A DNA stretch of 64,000 nucleotides, taken from assembly GCF_002797375.1 (NCBI RefSeq), contig NZ_KZ454941.1, positions 1,373,191-1,437,190 on the forward strand. The letters are read 5' to 3'. This document shows positions 28,552-39,922 of this stretch, in pieces. Within the stretch, counting starts at the first letter, position 1. Each line of letters starts with the position of its first letter. The notes under the pieces are model-generated. The model ran no database searches, was not told the origin of the DNA, and saw only the letters and a list, made by a program, of their open reading frames with translations. Source of the stretch: Bacillus sp. FJAT-42315. GTDB lineage: Bacteria > Bacillota > Bacilli > Bacillales > Domibacillaceae. Position numbers and translations under genes: made by a program.

Positions 28552-30447
28552 ATGTCTGTGGCAAATTCACGAATCGCACAACATGTTAAAAAGTCCAAGT
28601 TAAGAAATACGGAATATTATAGTATGCAGTCAACTTTTGACATGCTATATGACCAAAGTAAAAACGGCAGTAATTTTAAAAACTTAATGGGGATTATCAG
28701 TTCGTCTGAAAACATTAAGTTAGCGTATCGTAACATTAAGAAAAATACAGGCAGTAAAACGGCTGGCGTAGATGGTCGAACAATCGAACATATATCAAAG
28801 CTAACTGAAGAACAATTCGTTCGTTATGTTAGAAATAAATTACGAGATTACAAACCGAAAGCAGTTAGACGAGTTGAAATCCCAAAACCTAATGGGAAGG
28901 TAAGACCTTTAGGAATTCCTGCAATTTGGGATAGAATAGTCCAACAATGTATTTTACAAGTTCTTGAACCTAGAGCAGAAGCAAAATTCTCTAGTAGAAG
29001 TCATGGATTTAGACCGAATCGCTCAGTAGAAAATGCGATTGCTCAAAGTTATCGATTAATGCAACATTCCAAAATGTCATATGTAATTGATATAGATATA
29101 AAGGGATTTTTCGATAACGTCTCACATGCAAAGTTGCTAAAACAAATGTGGACATTAGGTATACAAGACAAAAATTTACTCACGATTATTTCAAAAATGC
29201 TAAAAGCTAAAGTCAAAATGCCAGATGGTCAAATTCTTGAGAATGAGAAAGGTACACCACAAGGAGGAATTTTATCTCCGTTGTTATCAAATATTGTGCT
29301 CAATGAATTGGACAGATGGATTGAAAGTCAATGGGAGACGTTCCCTACTGTGAAAAACTACACTCAGTATAGTGGCAAGGGAGAAAACAAACATCCTCAT
29401 AATAGTTACAAATACAGGGTGTTAAAGAAAACTTCTAAACTGAAGGAATGTTATATCGTTCGTTACGCAGATGATTTTAAAATCTTTTGTAACAATCCTA
29501 ACCATGCCAAAAAGTTATTTATTGCAGTACAAAAATGGCTTGAAGATAGACTGGGCTTAGAAATTAGCAAAGATAAGTCAAAAATCGTGAATCTTAAAAA
29601 GGACTATTCAGAATTTCTAGGGTTAAAAATGAAACTCATTCCAAAGGGCGAAAAATGGGTTGTGAAAAGTCATATGTGCGATAAAGCAGTACAACGCACT
29701 AAAAATAATCTAAAGGAAATCATCAATGGTATCCGACATGATAGTGGCTCCAACGACCAAGCAAGAAAAATTGCATTATACAACTCAACTGTAATCGGAC
29801 TTCATCAATATTTCCGTATAGCAACAATGATAGCTGAAGACATGGGGAATATCGCATATGAAGTTAATGCGTGTTTGAAAGACCATCGAATGAAACGGCG
29901 AATCAAGAAAACGGGTGTTATTACATCTGATTTCATAAAGAAAGAATACGGAAAAAGCAAGCAACTTAGATTTATATCACGAGAACCGTTTCTACCTATT
30001 GGTTACATTAAGCACAAAAGTCCAATGATGAAACGAAATGTAGTAAATGCATATACAAAAGAAGGTAGAGAAGAAATTCATAAAAATCTTTCTACTATTG
30101 ATGTTGGCGTACTTCGTTTCTTAATGGAACATCCAATTTCACAACGAAGTGTTGAATATAACGACAATCGAATTGCATTATACTGCGCACAAAGAGGTAA
30201 ATGCCATGTAACAGGGCAAGAACTAAACCCGATGACACTTCACTGTCATCACAAAGTACCACGATTGCAAGGTGGTACTGACGAATACAAAAACCTCTGC
30301 CTCGTTGATAAAGACATTCATATTTTAATACATGCTAAAGATGAAGAAATAATCTCAAAGTATCAGCATCTAATTACGAACACAAAAAGTTTAAACAAGT
30401 TAAATACGCTAAGAAAGAAATTAGAAATAGAACCATTAACAATCTAA
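28552..30447 (+). CDS. ltrA: group II intron reverse transcriptase/maturase with HNH endonuclease
   Basis: 631-residue multifunctional intron protein: it helps the intron RNA fold and splice, and copies it into new DNA sites. RT domain with the segments RVEIPKPNGKVRPLGIPAIWDR, GFRPNRSVENAI, GTPQGGILSPLLSN and the catalytic YADD (~305-308); maturase X domain (~370-530); and a C-terminal HNH domain with CHVTGQ and LHCHHKVPRLQGG (~550-600). No frameshift or stop. AAAGGGG precedes the ATG at 28552; an in-frame TTG at 28537 is less likely. Confidence 0.95.
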   Translation: MSVANSRIAQHVKKSKLRNTEYYSMQSTFDMLYDQSKNGSNFKNLMGIISSSENIKLAYRNIKKNTGSKTAGVDGRTIEHISKLTEEQFVRYVRNKLRDYKPKAVRRVEIPKPNGKVRPLGIPAIWDRIVQQCILQVLEPRAEAKFSSRSHGFRPNRSVENAIAQSYRLMQHSKMSYVIDIDIKGFFDNVSHAKLLKQMWTLGIQDKNLLTIISKMLKAKVKMPDGQILENEKGTPQGGILSPLLSNIVLNELDRWIESQWETFPTVKNYTQYSGKGENKHPHNSYKYRVLKKTSKLKECYIVRYADDFKIFCNNPNHAKKLFIAVQKWLEDRLGLEISKDKSKIVNLKKDYSEFLGLKMKLIPKGEKWVVKSHMCDKAVQRTKNNLKEIINGIRHDSGSNDQARKIALYNSTVIGLHQYFRIATMIAEDMGNIAYEVNACLKDHRMKRRIKKTGVITSDFIKKEYGKSKQLRFISREPFLPIGYIKHKSPMMKRNVVNAYTKEGREEIHKNLSTIDVGVLRFLMEHPISQRSVEYNDNRIALYCAQRGKCHVTGQELNPMTLHCHHKVPRLQGGTDEYKNLCLVDKDIHILIHAKDEEIISKYQHLITNTKSLNKLNTLRKKLEIEPLTI

Positions 30448-30528
30448 TTTGGACGATTAGACATATAACAAAAAGTGAATTCTGTTAAGTTATGTAGATT
30501 ACAAAAGTTTTGAATGTTTTTCGATGGA

Positions 30529-30562
30529 ACGCCGTGTGAGGTGAAAATCTCACGCACGGTGT
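30529..30562 (+). other. group II intron domain V
   Basis: 34-nt hairpin with a GAAA tetraloop, a two-nucleotide CG bulge and a CGC catalytic triad (30530-30532) in place of the more frequent AGC. Folding is exact: eight pairs below the bulge and six above. Confidence 0.9.
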
Positions 30563-30611
30563 GAAGTGGGGGAAAAGCCAGAGATGATATCAAAGGCTTA
30601 CCTATCACTAT

Positions 30612-32698
30612 ACGGCGTAAGTAGTACATCTGTCATGATGACCGTTTTGCAAGATTTAGGAGCGAATGTGGAGTTTTACATTCCGAACCGCTTTACAGAA
30701 GGATATGGTCCGAATGAAGAGGCTTTTCGTTGGGCTTCTGATAGCGGCTTTCGTTTAATTATTACCGTGGATACTGGTATTGCCGCAATTAAAGAAGCAA
30801 GAGTAGCGAAGGAGCTAGGTCTTGATTTAATTATTACCGACCACCATGAACCGGGTCCAGAACTGCCGGAAGCACTGGCAATTATTCATCCGAAGCATCC
30901 AGAAGGAGACTATCCTTTTGGCTATTTAGCAGGGGTAGGTGTTGCTTTTAAAGTTGCGCATGCTTTATATGGAGAGGTACCAGAGCATCTACTTGAACTG
31001 GCAGTAATTGGAACGATTGCCGATCTCGTTCCGTTAACTGGGGAGAATCGTGCGATTGCAAAAGCTGGTTTGAAAAAGTTGCAACAAACAACTCGACCAG
31101 GGATTGAAGCACTGTGTAAGCTGACAGCAACAAAAAAAGAAGCGATTACCGAAGAAACAATTGGCTTCATGATTGCTCCGCGTATTAATGCAGTAGGCAG
31201 ATTATCTGATGCTGATCCGGCCGTTGAATTACTGTTGACGAAAGATAAAGGGACGGCCGAACAGTTAGCGAAAGAAATTGATGCGATGAACAAAGAACGC
31301 CAAGCAATTGTGAACGAGATTACAGTGGAAGCGTTAGCGATGGTAGAAGAACATTATCCTATTGAGCAATATCCTGTGCTCGTCATCGGGAAGGAAAATT
31401 GGAACCCGGGTGTTATCGGGATTGTCGCTTCCAAGCTCGTTGAAAAATTTTATCGACCAACGATTGTACTCAGTTTTGATCGAGAAGCTAATACAGCTAA
31501 AGGGTCAGCAAGAAGCATTGCTGGCTATGATTTATTTAAAAACTTATCGACATGCCGCGAGCTGTTGCCGCATTTTGGTGGACATCCGATGGCAGCTGGG
31601 ATGACGCTTCAACTGTCCGATGTGGATGAGTTGCGTTCGAGACTTTGTCAGTTAGCACAGGAGCAGCTAACAGAAGAAGATTTCATTCCAGTCACTGAAA
31701 TTGATGTTACTGTGCCTCTACCAGAAGTTAATTTAGATGTTGTTGAACAGCTTGGGTCCCTTGCGCCATATGGAGTGTTGAATCCGAAGCCCAAAGTATT
31801 AATTGAAGAAGTAGGGCTGTCTTCTATGCGGAAAATTGGCTCAGATAAAACGCATTTAAAGCTTCAATTAGACGATCAACAAACGTCTCTTGACAGTATT
31901 GGTTTTGGTATGGGGCATTATGCGGATCATATTGCACCACTATCAAAGGTTTCTGTCATTGGCGAGTTGGCAGTCAACGAATGGAATAATATTCGTAAGC
32001 CACAGCTTTTTCTGCAAGATCTTCGAGTAGATACGTGGCAATTATTTGATGCGCGTGGGCATCGTCAATTCGAAAAATGGTTGGAACAAGTGCCACAAGA
32101 TCGAGTATTGATTCTGTTTAACAAAGAAACGATCGCGGAGTTAAAGCTCGACCGTTGGCAGACGGAAATCATTGAAGTTACTGATGTAGAAGCAGCGAAA
32201 CAAGTTGTGGTTGATCAAAAAAATATCGTATTGATTGATATGCCACCTTCTAGTCAGCTAATAGAAGCCTTGCTGACAAATGGTCGACCTGAGAGGATTT
32301 ACGTTCATTTTCATCAAAAGGACAACCATTTTTTCAGTACGATGCCGGCGAGGGATCATTTTAAATGGTTTTACGCTTTTTTAATGAAGCGAAAAACGTT
32401 TGATTTACATCGTTACGGAAATGATCTAGCTAAACATCGGGGCTGGTCGAGAGAAACGATTGATTTCATGTCACAAGTGTTTTCTGAGCTAGAATTTGTT
32501 ACAATAAACAATGGAATGATGGCATTGCATGAGACTGCTGCGAAGCGGAATTTAACGGAATCGCCATCGTATCAACATAAAAAAATGCAAGTGGAATTAG
32601 AGAATCAATTGTTGTACTCTTCCTATCAAGAGCTAAAGGATTGGTTGGAAGAGCGTTTGTCTGTCGATAATAAGGAGGAAGTTGAGACATGGATTTAA
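30612..32698 (+). CDS. recJ: RecJ exonuclease, exon 2
   Basis: Remaining 695 codons of RecJ. Begins with the last two bases of the motif I Asp codon (AC) and continues [16 protein letters not shown]. Downstream are the DHH motif ([11 protein letters not shown]), DHHA1 region with [13 protein letters not shown] and [13 protein letters not shown], the OB-fold domain and a Firmicutes-type C-terminal extension (~560-786). No start codon of its own is expected. The stop overlaps the apt start by 10 nt. Confidence 0.95.
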
Positions 32699-33204
32699 GA
32701 CAATTCATCAAGATTGTTCCAGATTGGCCAAAGTCGGGAATTAAATTTAAAGACATCACCCCATTAATGGATAACGGCGAGGCATTTCGCTATGCAACGG
32801 ATCAAATTGTGGAGTATGCGAAAGAAAAACAAATTGATTTAGTAGTAGGTCCTGAGGCGCGCGGCTTTATTGTCGGCTGTCCGGTTGCTTACTCTTTAGG
32901 AATTGGCTTTGCGCCGGTTCGAAAAGAAGGGAAGCTTCCTCGGGAAACAGTGAAAGTCGAATATGGTTTAGAGTATGGAAAAGATGTACTCACGATTCAT
33001 AAAGATGCAGTGAAACCAGGGCAACGTGTGTTAATTACTGACGATTTGCTAGCGACAGGTGGAACGATTGAAGCAACGATTCAACTAGTAGAACAGCTTG
33101 GTGGAGTAGTTGCGGGGATCGCTTTCTTAATTGAGCTTGAATACTTAAATGGTCGCAGTAAATTAGACGGTTACGATGTGTTAACGTTGCTTCCATATGA
33201 GTAA
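32689..33204 (+). CDS. apt: Adenine phosphoribosyltransferase
   Basis: 171-residue purine salvage enzyme making AMP from adenine and PRPP. PRPP-binding motif [13 protein letters not shown] (~118-130) and [12 protein letters not shown] (~58-69). AAGGAGGAAG ribosome binding site inside the recJ 3' end; translationally coupled to recJ, and therefore downstream of the intron on the same transcript. Confidence 0.98.
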   Translation: MDLRQFIKIVPDWPKSGIKFKDITPLMDNGEAFRYATDQIVEYAKEKQIDLVVGPEARGFIVGCPVAYSLGIGFAPVRKEGKLPRETVKVEYGLEYGKDVLTIHKDAVKPGQRVLITDDLLATGGTIEATIQLVEQLGGVVAGIAFLIELEYLNGRSKLDGYDVLTLLPYE

Positions 33205-33208
33205 TAAG

Positions 33209-33238
33209 AAAATGGGCACTTTGCGTGTCCATTTTTTA
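33209..33238 (+). terminator. terminator after apt
   Basis: AATGGGCA/TGTCCATT stem followed by six T. Confidence 0.85.
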
Positions 33239-33385
33239 TATAGAGACTTAGTGAAATAACTTCGATTGTTTTTTAGAAAATGTGTAAGATGGCTTTACAT
33301 CTCTTCTCTTTTTTTCGATAATAAGAACAATTAGATTCTTTTTGAAAAGAAAAATACTTTAAACATGGCAAAGGTGAGTAAACAT

Positions 33386-35575
33386 ATGGCGAATGATCGG
33401 GTGCTAACCGCCGAACAAGTGATTGAACGAACGAGTGCGTATTTAAACCCAGAACATGTAGAGTTTGTGCGAAGAGCTTATGTGTATGCGCAAGAAGCAC
33501 ATAAAGAACAGTATCGTAAATCAGGTGAACCGTATATTATTCACCCGATTCAAGTAGCAGGGATTTTAGCTGATTTAGAAATGGACCCGGCTACAGTGGC
33601 TGCTGGTTTTTTGCACGATGTAGTGGAAGATACAGAAGTGACACTTGAGGATATGGAGCAAGAGTTTGGAGCAGAAGTGGCGATGCTAGTAGATGGCGTA
33701 ACCAAGCTCGGGAAAATTAAATATAAATCGAAAGAAGAGCAGCAGGCAGAGAACCATCGGAAAATGTTTGTGGCGATGGCGCAGGATATTCGCGTAATTT
33801 TAATTAAATTAGCTGACCGTTTGCATAATATGCGAACGTTAAAGCATTTGCCTCAAGAAAAGCAACGACGAATTTCCAACGAAACGTTAGAGATCTTTGC
33901 TCCGTTAGCTCATCGTCTAGGGATTTCCAAAATTAAGTGGGAGCTTGAGGACACGGCTCTTCGTTACTTAAACCCACAGCAATATTATCGAATTGTGAAT
34001 TTAATGAAACGAAAACGTGCGGAACGTGAGCTCTATTTAGAGGAAGTCATCGATGAAGTAAGAGACCGTTTAGATGATTTAGATATTAAAGCTGATTTAT
34101 CCGGTCGACCGAAGCATATTTATAGCATTTACAGAAAAATGGCGCTTCAACATAAGCAATTTAACGAGATCTATGATTTGTTAGCGGTGCGAATTATTGT
34201 TGATAGTATTAAAGATTGTTATGCGGTGCTCGGCATTATCCACACGTGCTGGAAGCCGATGCCAGGTCGCTTTAAAGATTATATTGCGATGCCGAAGACG
34301 AATATGTATCAGTCGCTTCATACAACGGTGATCGGACCTAAAGGTGATCCGTTAGAAGTGCAAATTCGTACGACGGACATGCATCAAATTGCTGAATATG
34401 GGGTGGCTGCTCACTGGGCATATAAAGAGGGTCGCACAATTAATGAAAAGGCTTCTTTTGATAAAAAAATGACGTGGTTCCGCGAGATTTTAGAATATCA
34501 AAATGACTCAGCGGATGCCGAAGAATTTATGGAATCATTGAAGCTGGATTTGTTTTCTGACATGGTGTTTGTGTTCACGCCTAAAGGAGACGTTATCGAA
34601 CTACCAGCAGGTTCTGTCCCGCTTGATTTCGCTTACCGCATTCATTCAGAGATCGGCAATAAAACCATTGGGGCAAAAGTGAATGGAAAAATGGTGACGC
34701 TCGATTATAAATTGAAAACGGGCGACATTATCGAAATTTTAACGTCCAAGCATTCTTACGGCCCGAGTAAAGATTGGCTGAAAATGGCTCAAACCTCACA
34801 GGCGAAAAACAAAATTAAACAGTTTTTCAAAAAGCAAAATCGTGAAGAAAATGTCGAAAAAGGCCGTGAGCAAGTCGAACGTGAAATTAAGAATATGGAC
34901 TTTGATGTCAAAGAAGTGATCACTCCAGAAAATGTGAAGCGAGTGGCAGAGAAGTTCAATTTCTCTAATGAAGAAGATATGTATGCAGCGGTCGGGTATA
35001 ATGGGATTACGGCGCTTCAAGTAGTCAATCGTTTAACAGAAAAGCTGCGGAGAATGCGTGACCAAGAAGCGGCGGTTCAGGAATCGATGAAAGAATTGAA
35101 GCCGCAAACGACACCTAGTAAGAAAAGCTCAGGTGTGACGGTGAAGGGAATCGACAATTTATTGATTCGTCTATCGCGCTGTTGTAATCCAGTGCCAGGT
35201 GATGACATCGTGGGCTATATTACAAAAGGTCGTGGGGTATCGGTTCACCGTTCAGATTGCTTAAATGTAATGGATGAAGAGTCGGCTAACCGCCTCATTC
35301 CGGTCGAATGGGAGGGCGGAGCTGATCAACAGAAAGAATATATGGTCGACATTGAAATTTCTGGATATGATCGTCAAGGTCTGTTAAATGAAGTATTGCA
35401 AGCTGTGAGTGAAGCGAAAACGAACATTTCCGCTGTTTCTGGCAGGTCAGATCGCAATAAAGTGGCGAAGATTGACATGACGATTTATATTCATAATATT
35501 AGCCATCTTCATAAAGTGGTTGAGCGAATTAAACAAATCCCGGATATTTATTCCGTGCGCAGAATTTTACATTAA
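33386..35575 (+). CDS. relA: RelA/SpoT-type bifunctional (p)ppGpp synthetase/hydrolase
   Basis: 729-residue stringent-response enzyme. HD hydrolase domain with [10 protein letters not shown] and [10 protein letters not shown], synthetase domain (~235-345), TGS domain with [21 protein letters not shown]-type sequence (~390-450), zinc-finger region [15 protein letters not shown] and C-terminal ACT domain. The ATG at 33386 ([11 protein letters not shown]) matches the family and has AAAGGTGAG upstream; the frame extends seven codons further. Likely operon with dtd. Confidence 0.97.
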   Translation: MANDRVLTAEQVIERTSAYLNPEHVEFVRRAYVYAQEAHKEQYRKSGEPYIIHPIQVAGILADLEMDPATVAAGFLHDVVEDTEVTLEDMEQEFGAEVAMLVDGVTKLGKIKYKSKEEQQAENHRKMFVAMAQDIRVILIKLADRLHNMRTLKHLPQEKQRRISNETLEIFAPLAHRLGISKIKWELEDTALRYLNPQQYYRIVNLMKRKRAERELYLEEVIDEVRDRLDDLDIKADLSGRPKHIYSIYRKMALQHKQFNEIYDLLAVRIIVDSIKDCYAVLGIIHTCWKPMPGRFKDYIAMPKTNMYQSLHTTVIGPKGDPLEVQIRTTDMHQIAEYGVAAHWAYKEGRTINEKASFDKKMTWFREILEYQNDSADAEEFMESLKLDLFSDMVFVFTPKGDVIELPAGSVPLDFAYRIHSEIGNKTIGAKVNGKMVTLDYKLKTGDIIEILTSKHSYGPSKDWLKMAQTSQAKNKIKQFFKKQNREENVEKGREQVEREIKNMDFDVKEVITPENVKRVAEKFNFSNEEDMYAAVGYNGITALQVVNRLTEKLRRMRDQEAAVQESMKELKPQTTPSKKSSGVTVKGIDNLLIRLSRCCNPVPGDDIVGYITKGRGVSVHRSDCLNVMDEESANRLIPVEWEGGADQQKEYMVDIEISGYDRQGLLNEVLQAVSEAKTNISAVSGRSDRNKVAKIDMTIYIHNISHLHKVVERIKQIPDIYSVRRILH

Positions 35576-35587
35576 GGGTGTTGGATA

Positions 35588-36028
35588 ATGAAAGTGGTTT
35601 TGCAACGAAGCAAGCAGGCTTCGGTCACAGTCGAAGGTGAAATCGTGGGCCAAATCGAGAGCGGACTCGTTTTGCTCGTTGGTGTGACGCATGAAGATCG
35701 CGAAGAGGATGTCAATTATTTAGCAGATAAAATTATTCATTTGCGAATTTTTGAAGATGAGGCAGGAAAAATGAATCATTCCTTACTAGATGTGGGTGGT
35801 TCGATTTTATCCGTTTCTCAGTTTACTCTTTATGGTGATTGCCGCAAAGGACGACGACCGAACTTTATGGCGGCAGCAAAAGGAGAGCAAGCGAAGCAGA
35901 TGTATGATCTGTTTAATGAGAGGCTGCGGGAAAAAGGTATCCATGTCGAGACAGGCACATTTGGAGCAATGATGGACGTATCTCTTGTCAATGATGGACC
36001 TGTGACGTTAATTGTAGAAAGTAAGTAA
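35588..36028 (+). CDS. dtd: D-aminoacyl-tRNA deacylase
   Basis: 146-residue proofreading enzyme that removes D-amino acids (and glycine from tRNA-Ala). Signature motifs [19 protein letters not shown] and the cross-subunit Gly-Pro dipeptide in NDGPVTLI. Twelve nucleotides after relA, the usual arrangement. Confidence 0.97.
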   Translation: MKVVLQRSKQASVTVEGEIVGQIESGLVLLVGVTHEDREEDVNYLADKIIHLRIFEDEAGKMNHSLLDVGGSILSVSQFTLYGDCRKGRRPNFMAAAKGEQAKQMYDLFNERLREKGIHVETGTFGAMMDVSLVNDGPVTLIVESK

Positions 36029-36094
36029 ATGTTGAAAAAGAAGCTTGAATGCCTATATAAAGTTTTTTATAATAGGAGCAATACGAAAAATAAA

Positions 36095-36347
36095 TGAATC
36101 AACCGTTGAGGGAGAAAAGTAGTTAAGAACCGCTTCTGTAGAGAAGAGATGCCTTGGCTGAAAGCATTTCCGTTGCGACTTAATGAACGAACACTCCTTA
36201 GGTTTTTCCTTGAATACATATAGTAGGGGAAAACGTGTAGCAGGCGTTAACTGGAAAAGTGAAAGCTAAATGACTAGCTTTAACTAGGGTGGTACCACGG
36301 GAAATAAACTCTCGTCCCTTTTCTTTAGGGATGAGAGTTTTTTATTT
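36095..36347 (+). promoter_or_regulatory. T-box leader of hisS-aspS
   Basis: Tandem features of a T-box riboswitch: a stem I region with GCTGAAAGC distal loop, specifier codon CAC (36192-36194, histidine), the T-box sequence AGGGTGGTACCACGG (36286-36300) and a terminator stem AAACTCTCGTCCC (36306) / GGGATGAGAGTTT (36328) with a T-run. Uncharged tRNA-His would favour the antiterminator and allow hisS-aspS expression. The specifier was placed by eye. Confidence 0.9.
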
Positions 36348-36398
36348 TGGAAAAAAACACCTGTTCATGACGATATTGAATAAAAGGAGGAAATGATT

Positions 36399-37676
36399 GT
36401 GAGCGTGAAAATTCCGCGCGGCACGCAGGATATTTTACCGGGAACGGTAGAAAAATGGCAATATGTTGAGCAAATTGCCAAAGAAGTATGCCGCAAGTAT
36501 CAATATAAAGAAATTCGAACACCGATTTTTGAACATACAGAATTATTTCAACGGAGTGTAGGAGATACGACGGATATCGTTCAAAAAGAAATGTATACGT
36601 TTAAAGATCGTGGTGATCGAAGCTTAACGCTTCGCCCAGAAGGCACAGCAGCGGTTGTACGTTCATTCGTTGAAAATAAAATGTTTGGCGATCCGAATCA
36701 ACCAGTTAAGCTATTTTATAATGGACCAATGTTCCGCTATGAGCGTCCGCAATCTGGTCGCTATCGTCAGTTTGTCCAATTTGGGATTGAGGCGATTGGC
36801 AGTGAGGACCCAGCGATCGATGCGGAAGTATTAGCCCTTGTGATGGATATTTACAAAGAGGCTGGATTAAAACAAATAAAGCTAGTGGTTAATTCCTTAG
36901 GGGACCCAGAAAGCCGGACGGCACATAGAGAAGCACTAGTTCAGCATTTCGAGCCGAGAATTGGGGAGTTTTGTGACGACTGTCAAAGCCGTTTAGAAAA
37001 GAATCCTCTGCGCATTCTTGATTGTAAAAAAGATCATGAGCATGAGTTAATGGCAACAGCCCCGTCGATTCTTGATTACTTAAATGATCATTCCCGTGCG
37101 TATTTTGAAAAGGTGCAAAAATACTTAACAGACTTGCAAATTCCTTTCGTTGTTGATCCTACGCTTGTTCGTGGTTTGGATTATTACAATCATACGGCGT
37201 TTGAAATTATGAGCAATGCAGAAGGTTTTGGTGCTATTACCACTTTATGTGGAGGTGGTCGCTACAATGGATTGGTGAGTCAATTAGGAGGTCCAGATGT
37301 ACCTGGTATCGGCTTTGCTTTTAGTATCGAACGACTGATTGCTGCGATTGAAGCAGAAGGCATCGCTTGGCCATTTGAAAATAGTCTGGACTGTTACCTT
37401 GTGTCTCTTGGAGAGGAAGCAAAAGACTATACGGTGAAGCTATTGTATGATTTACGTCAGGCTGGTATTAGCGCAGAAAGAGATTATCAAGACCGCAAAA
37501 TGAAAGCCCAATTTAAAGCGGCTGATCGCTTAAACGCTCGCTTTGTGGCGATTCTTGGAGAAGATGAGCTAAAAGCTAATAAAATAAACGTAAAAGATAT
37601 GCAAACTGGTGAACAGCAAGAAGTCGAACTAGATCAAGTAGTAGACGTATTAAAAACGATGATGGAGGCAAAATAA
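36399..37676 (+). CDS. hisS: Histidyl-tRNA synthetase
   Basis: Class II synthetase, 425 residues. Motif 1 region [11 protein letters not shown], motif 2 [19 protein letters not shown], histidine-specific [14 protein letters not shown] and motif 3 [12 protein letters not shown] at 36399 has AAAGGAGG at good spacing; the ATG six bases earlier is too close to it. Controlled by the T-box upstream; one base before aspS. Confidence 0.97.
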   Translation: MSVKIPRGTQDILPGTVEKWQYVEQIAKEVCRKYQYKEIRTPIFEHTELFQRSVGDTTDIVQKEMYTFKDRGDRSLTLRPEGTAAVVRSFVENKMFGDPNQPVKLFYNGPMFRYERPQSGRYRQFVQFGIEAIGSEDPAIDAEVLALVMDIYKEAGLKQIKLVVNSLGDPESRTAHREALVQHFEPRIGEFCDDCQSRLEKNPLRILDCKKDHEHELMATAPSILDYLNDHSRAYFEKVQKYLTDLQIPFVVDPTLVRGLDYYNHTAFEIMSNAEGFGAITTLCGGGRYNGLVSQLGGPDVPGIGFAFSIERLIAAIEAEGIAWPFENSLDCYLVSLGEEAKDYTVKLLYDLRQAGISAERDYQDRKMKAQFKAADRLNARFVAILGEDELKANKINVKDMQTGEQQEVELDQVVDVLKTMMEAK

Positions 37677-37677
37677 C

Positions 37678-39453
37678 ATGTTTGGTAGATCATATTATTG
37701 TGGAGAAATGACAGAGAAACAAATTGGAGAAAAGGTGACATTAAAAGGTTGGGTGCAACGTCGAAGAGATTTAGGCGGCGTCATCTTTATCGATTTTCGC
37801 GACCGTACAGGCATTGTGCAAATCGTATTTGACCAAAAAACGTCGGCGGAAGCTTTGGCGTTAGCTGAAAAGATTCGTAACGAATACGTACTTGATATTC
37901 AAGGTACGGTCATTGCTCGTGATGAAAGTACAGTGAATGAAAATATTGCGACTGGAAAAATTGAAATTGAAGTAGAACAAGTAACAATCTTAAGCGAAGC
38001 AAAAACACCGCCATTTATGATTGAAGATGACATGGAAGTGTCAGAAGATATTCGTTTAAAGTATCGTTACATGGATCTTCGTCGTCCGGTGATGTATGAA
38101 ACATTCAAAATGCGTAGTGACATTACAAAAACGATGCGCGATTATTTAGATGAGAACGGCTTCCTTGATGTGGAAACGCCAATTTTAACAAAAAGTACAC
38201 CAGAAGGCGCGCGTGATTATTTAGTACCGAGCCGTGTGCATGAAGGCGAGTTTTATGCGTTGCCACAGTCTCCACAAATTTTCAAGCAATTACTAATGGT
38301 ATCTGGATTTGACCGTTATTATCAAATTGCTCGCTGCTTCCGTGATGAAGATTTACGTGCGGATCGTCAACCAGAGTTTACGCAAATTGACATCGAAGCA
38401 AGCTTTATGAGCCAAGAAGATATTATGGCGATGACAGAAAAGATGTTAAAGCGCATTATGAAACGCGTGAAAGCTGTAGAAATCACAGAAGCTTTCCCGA
38501 GAATGTCTTATGATGAAGCGATGAGCCGTTTCGGTTCAGACAAGCCAGATACTCGCTTTGGTATGGAGCTAGTTGATGTATCCGAGATTGTCAAAGGTTC
38601 AGGTTTTAAAGTGTTTGCAAGCACAGCATCAAGCGGTGGCCAAGTGAAAATGATCAACGTGAAAGGCGGCGGCATCGACTACTCTCGTAAAGATATCGAT
38701 CATTTAACAGAATTTGCGGCGATTTATGGAGCAAAAGGTCTTGCTTGGATGAAAGTGGAGGAAGATGGCTTAAAAGGCCCAATCATTAAATTCTTCACTG
38801 AGGAAGAACTAGCGCAAATTTCAGCGGCAGCAGAAGCGACAGCTGGTGACTTGCTCATGTTTGTAGCGGATAAAAAATCAGTCGTAGCGGACGCTTTAGG
38901 CGCACTTCGCTTGAAGCTTGGAAAAGAGCGCGGCTTAATCGATGAAAATCAATTTAACTTCCTATGGGTAACAGATTGGCCATTGCTTGAGTTCAATGAA
39001 GAAGATGGTCGTTATTATGCAGCTCACCATCCATTTACGATGCCAGCTCGCGAAGATTTAGCGATCATGGATGAAAACCCGGGTGCGGTGAAAGCACAAG
39101 CGTATGATATCGTCTTAAACGGCTATGAGCTAGGTGGCGGATCGATCCGTATTTTTGAGCGCGACATTCAAGAAAAAATGTTCAAACTACTTGGTTTTAC
39201 AGAAGAGGAAGCGAAAGAGCAATTCGGCTTCTTACTAGAAGCGTTTGAGTATGGAACACCTCCACACGGCGGAATTGCGCTTGGATTAGACCGACTAGTA
39301 ATGCTATTAACAGGCCGCACAAACCTTCGTGATACGATCGCGTTCCCGAAAACAGCGAGCGCAAGTGATGTCCTAATGGATGCGCCAAGCGAAGTAAGCG
39401 GCAACCAACTAGAAGAATTACACTTAGCGGTTCGATTAACAGCGAAAAAATAA
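37678..39453 (+). CDS. aspS: Aspartyl-tRNA synthetase
   Basis: 591-residue bacterial-type class II synthetase with an N-terminal OB-fold ([22 protein letters not shown], in part), motif 2 [20 protein letters not shown], the bacterial GAD insertion (~280-420) and motif 3 [16 protein letters not shown] directly follows hisS, same operon. Confidence 0.97.
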   Translation: MFGRSYYCGEMTEKQIGEKVTLKGWVQRRRDLGGVIFIDFRDRTGIVQIVFDQKTSAEALALAEKIRNEYVLDIQGTVIARDESTVNENIATGKIEIEVEQVTILSEAKTPPFMIEDDMEVSEDIRLKYRYMDLRRPVMYETFKMRSDITKTMRDYLDENGFLDVETPILTKSTPEGARDYLVPSRVHEGEFYALPQSPQIFKQLLMVSGFDRYYQIARCFRDEDLRADRQPEFTQIDIEASFMSQEDIMAMTEKMLKRIMKRVKAVEITEAFPRMSYDEAMSRFGSDKPDTRFGMELVDVSEIVKGSGFKVFASTASSGGQVKMINVKGGGIDYSRKDIDHLTEFAAIYGAKGLAWMKVEEDGLKGPIIKFFTEEELAQISAAAEATAGDLLMFVADKKSVVADALGALRLKLGKERGLIDENQFNFLWVTDWPLLEFNEEDGRYYAAHHPFTMPAREDLAIMDENPGAVKAQAYDIVLNGYELGGGSIRIFERDIQEKMFKLLGFTEEEAKEQFGFLLEAFEYGTPPHGGIALGLDRLVMLLTGRTNLRDTIAFPKTASASDVLMDAPSEVSGNQLEELHLAVRLTAKK

Positions 39454-39477
39454 TCGAATGTTCAGACAACTAATTAG

Positions 39478-39506
39478 TTGAAATGAAGGAATCGATATGT
39501 TATCAT
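39478..39506 (+). promoter_or_regulatory. sigma-A promoter of 6S RNA
   Basis: TTGAAA (39478-39483), 17-nt spacer, TATCAT (39501-39506). The start near 39513 leaves a short 5' leader before the mature end. Confidence 0.7.
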
Positions 39507-39520
39507 TACTTCAATAACAG

Positions 39521-39712
39521 TAAGTCCTGATGTGTTCGTTTCATTTACTATCTGTTTTGACCGAACAATATATGTTTAGGGAGTCCGGGTTTGTAAGCAG
39601 CATACATGCCTCCATGGCTTGAGGACGTATAACACTTACTACAGGACACCCACCTGCGAAGAGCGGGTTCAAAACATATAGATCCATAGGACGGCACGAT
39701 TGGGACTTACCC
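39521..39712 (+). ncRNA. ssrS: 6S RNA (ssrS/bsrA type)
   Basis: Located between aspS and tcdA, exactly where B. subtilis encodes 6S-1 RNA. The 5' end TAAGTCC pairs with GGGACTTA (39702-39709) to give the closing stem; the middle is a long, partly paired rod with an open central region that mimics an open promoter and sequesters sigma-A RNA polymerase. Length about 190 nt. Identification is from position, ends and recalled similarity to the B. subtilis start AAGTCCTGATGTG. Confidence 0.85.
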
Positions 39713-39728
39713 TTCTTCTTAAATATCA

Positions 39729-39779
39729 GGGACTGTCCAGAAAGTCAGTGAAAACTGACCTTCTGTGACAGTCCCTTTT
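39729..39779 (+). terminator. terminator of 6S RNA
   Basis: Long hairpin GGGACTGTC-CAGAAAGTCAG / CTGACCTTCTG-GACAGTCCC followed by TTTT. Confidence 0.85.
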
Positions 39780-39922
39780 CTGTATGCTTCAGCAAAAGTG
39801 GGGATCAACTTCCTCCGCTTTTTCACACGGAAATCGGGGAAAGATATTGAATGAACGATCAATTTCAAGTATGATTAATCCTATCTGAAATAAGAGAATA
39901 TAAAGACATGGAGTGGTCTATA

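Larger units (their letters stand above)
27827..30611 (+). mobile_element. group II intron inserted in recJ (2785 nt, sense orientation)
   Basis: Starts GTGCGACACG, the group II 5' consensus, and ends ACTAT. Domains I-III occupy about 27827-28540, the reverse transcriptase ORF fills domain IV (28552-30447), domain V is at 30529-30562 and domain VI at 30563-30611. Both boundaries were placed by the requirement that exons rejoin in frame to give the RecJ DHH motif, and they agree with the intron consensus ends. All parts look intact, so the element is probably splicing-competent and may be mobile. Exon junction: ACGCGG / ACGGCG. Confidence 0.93.
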
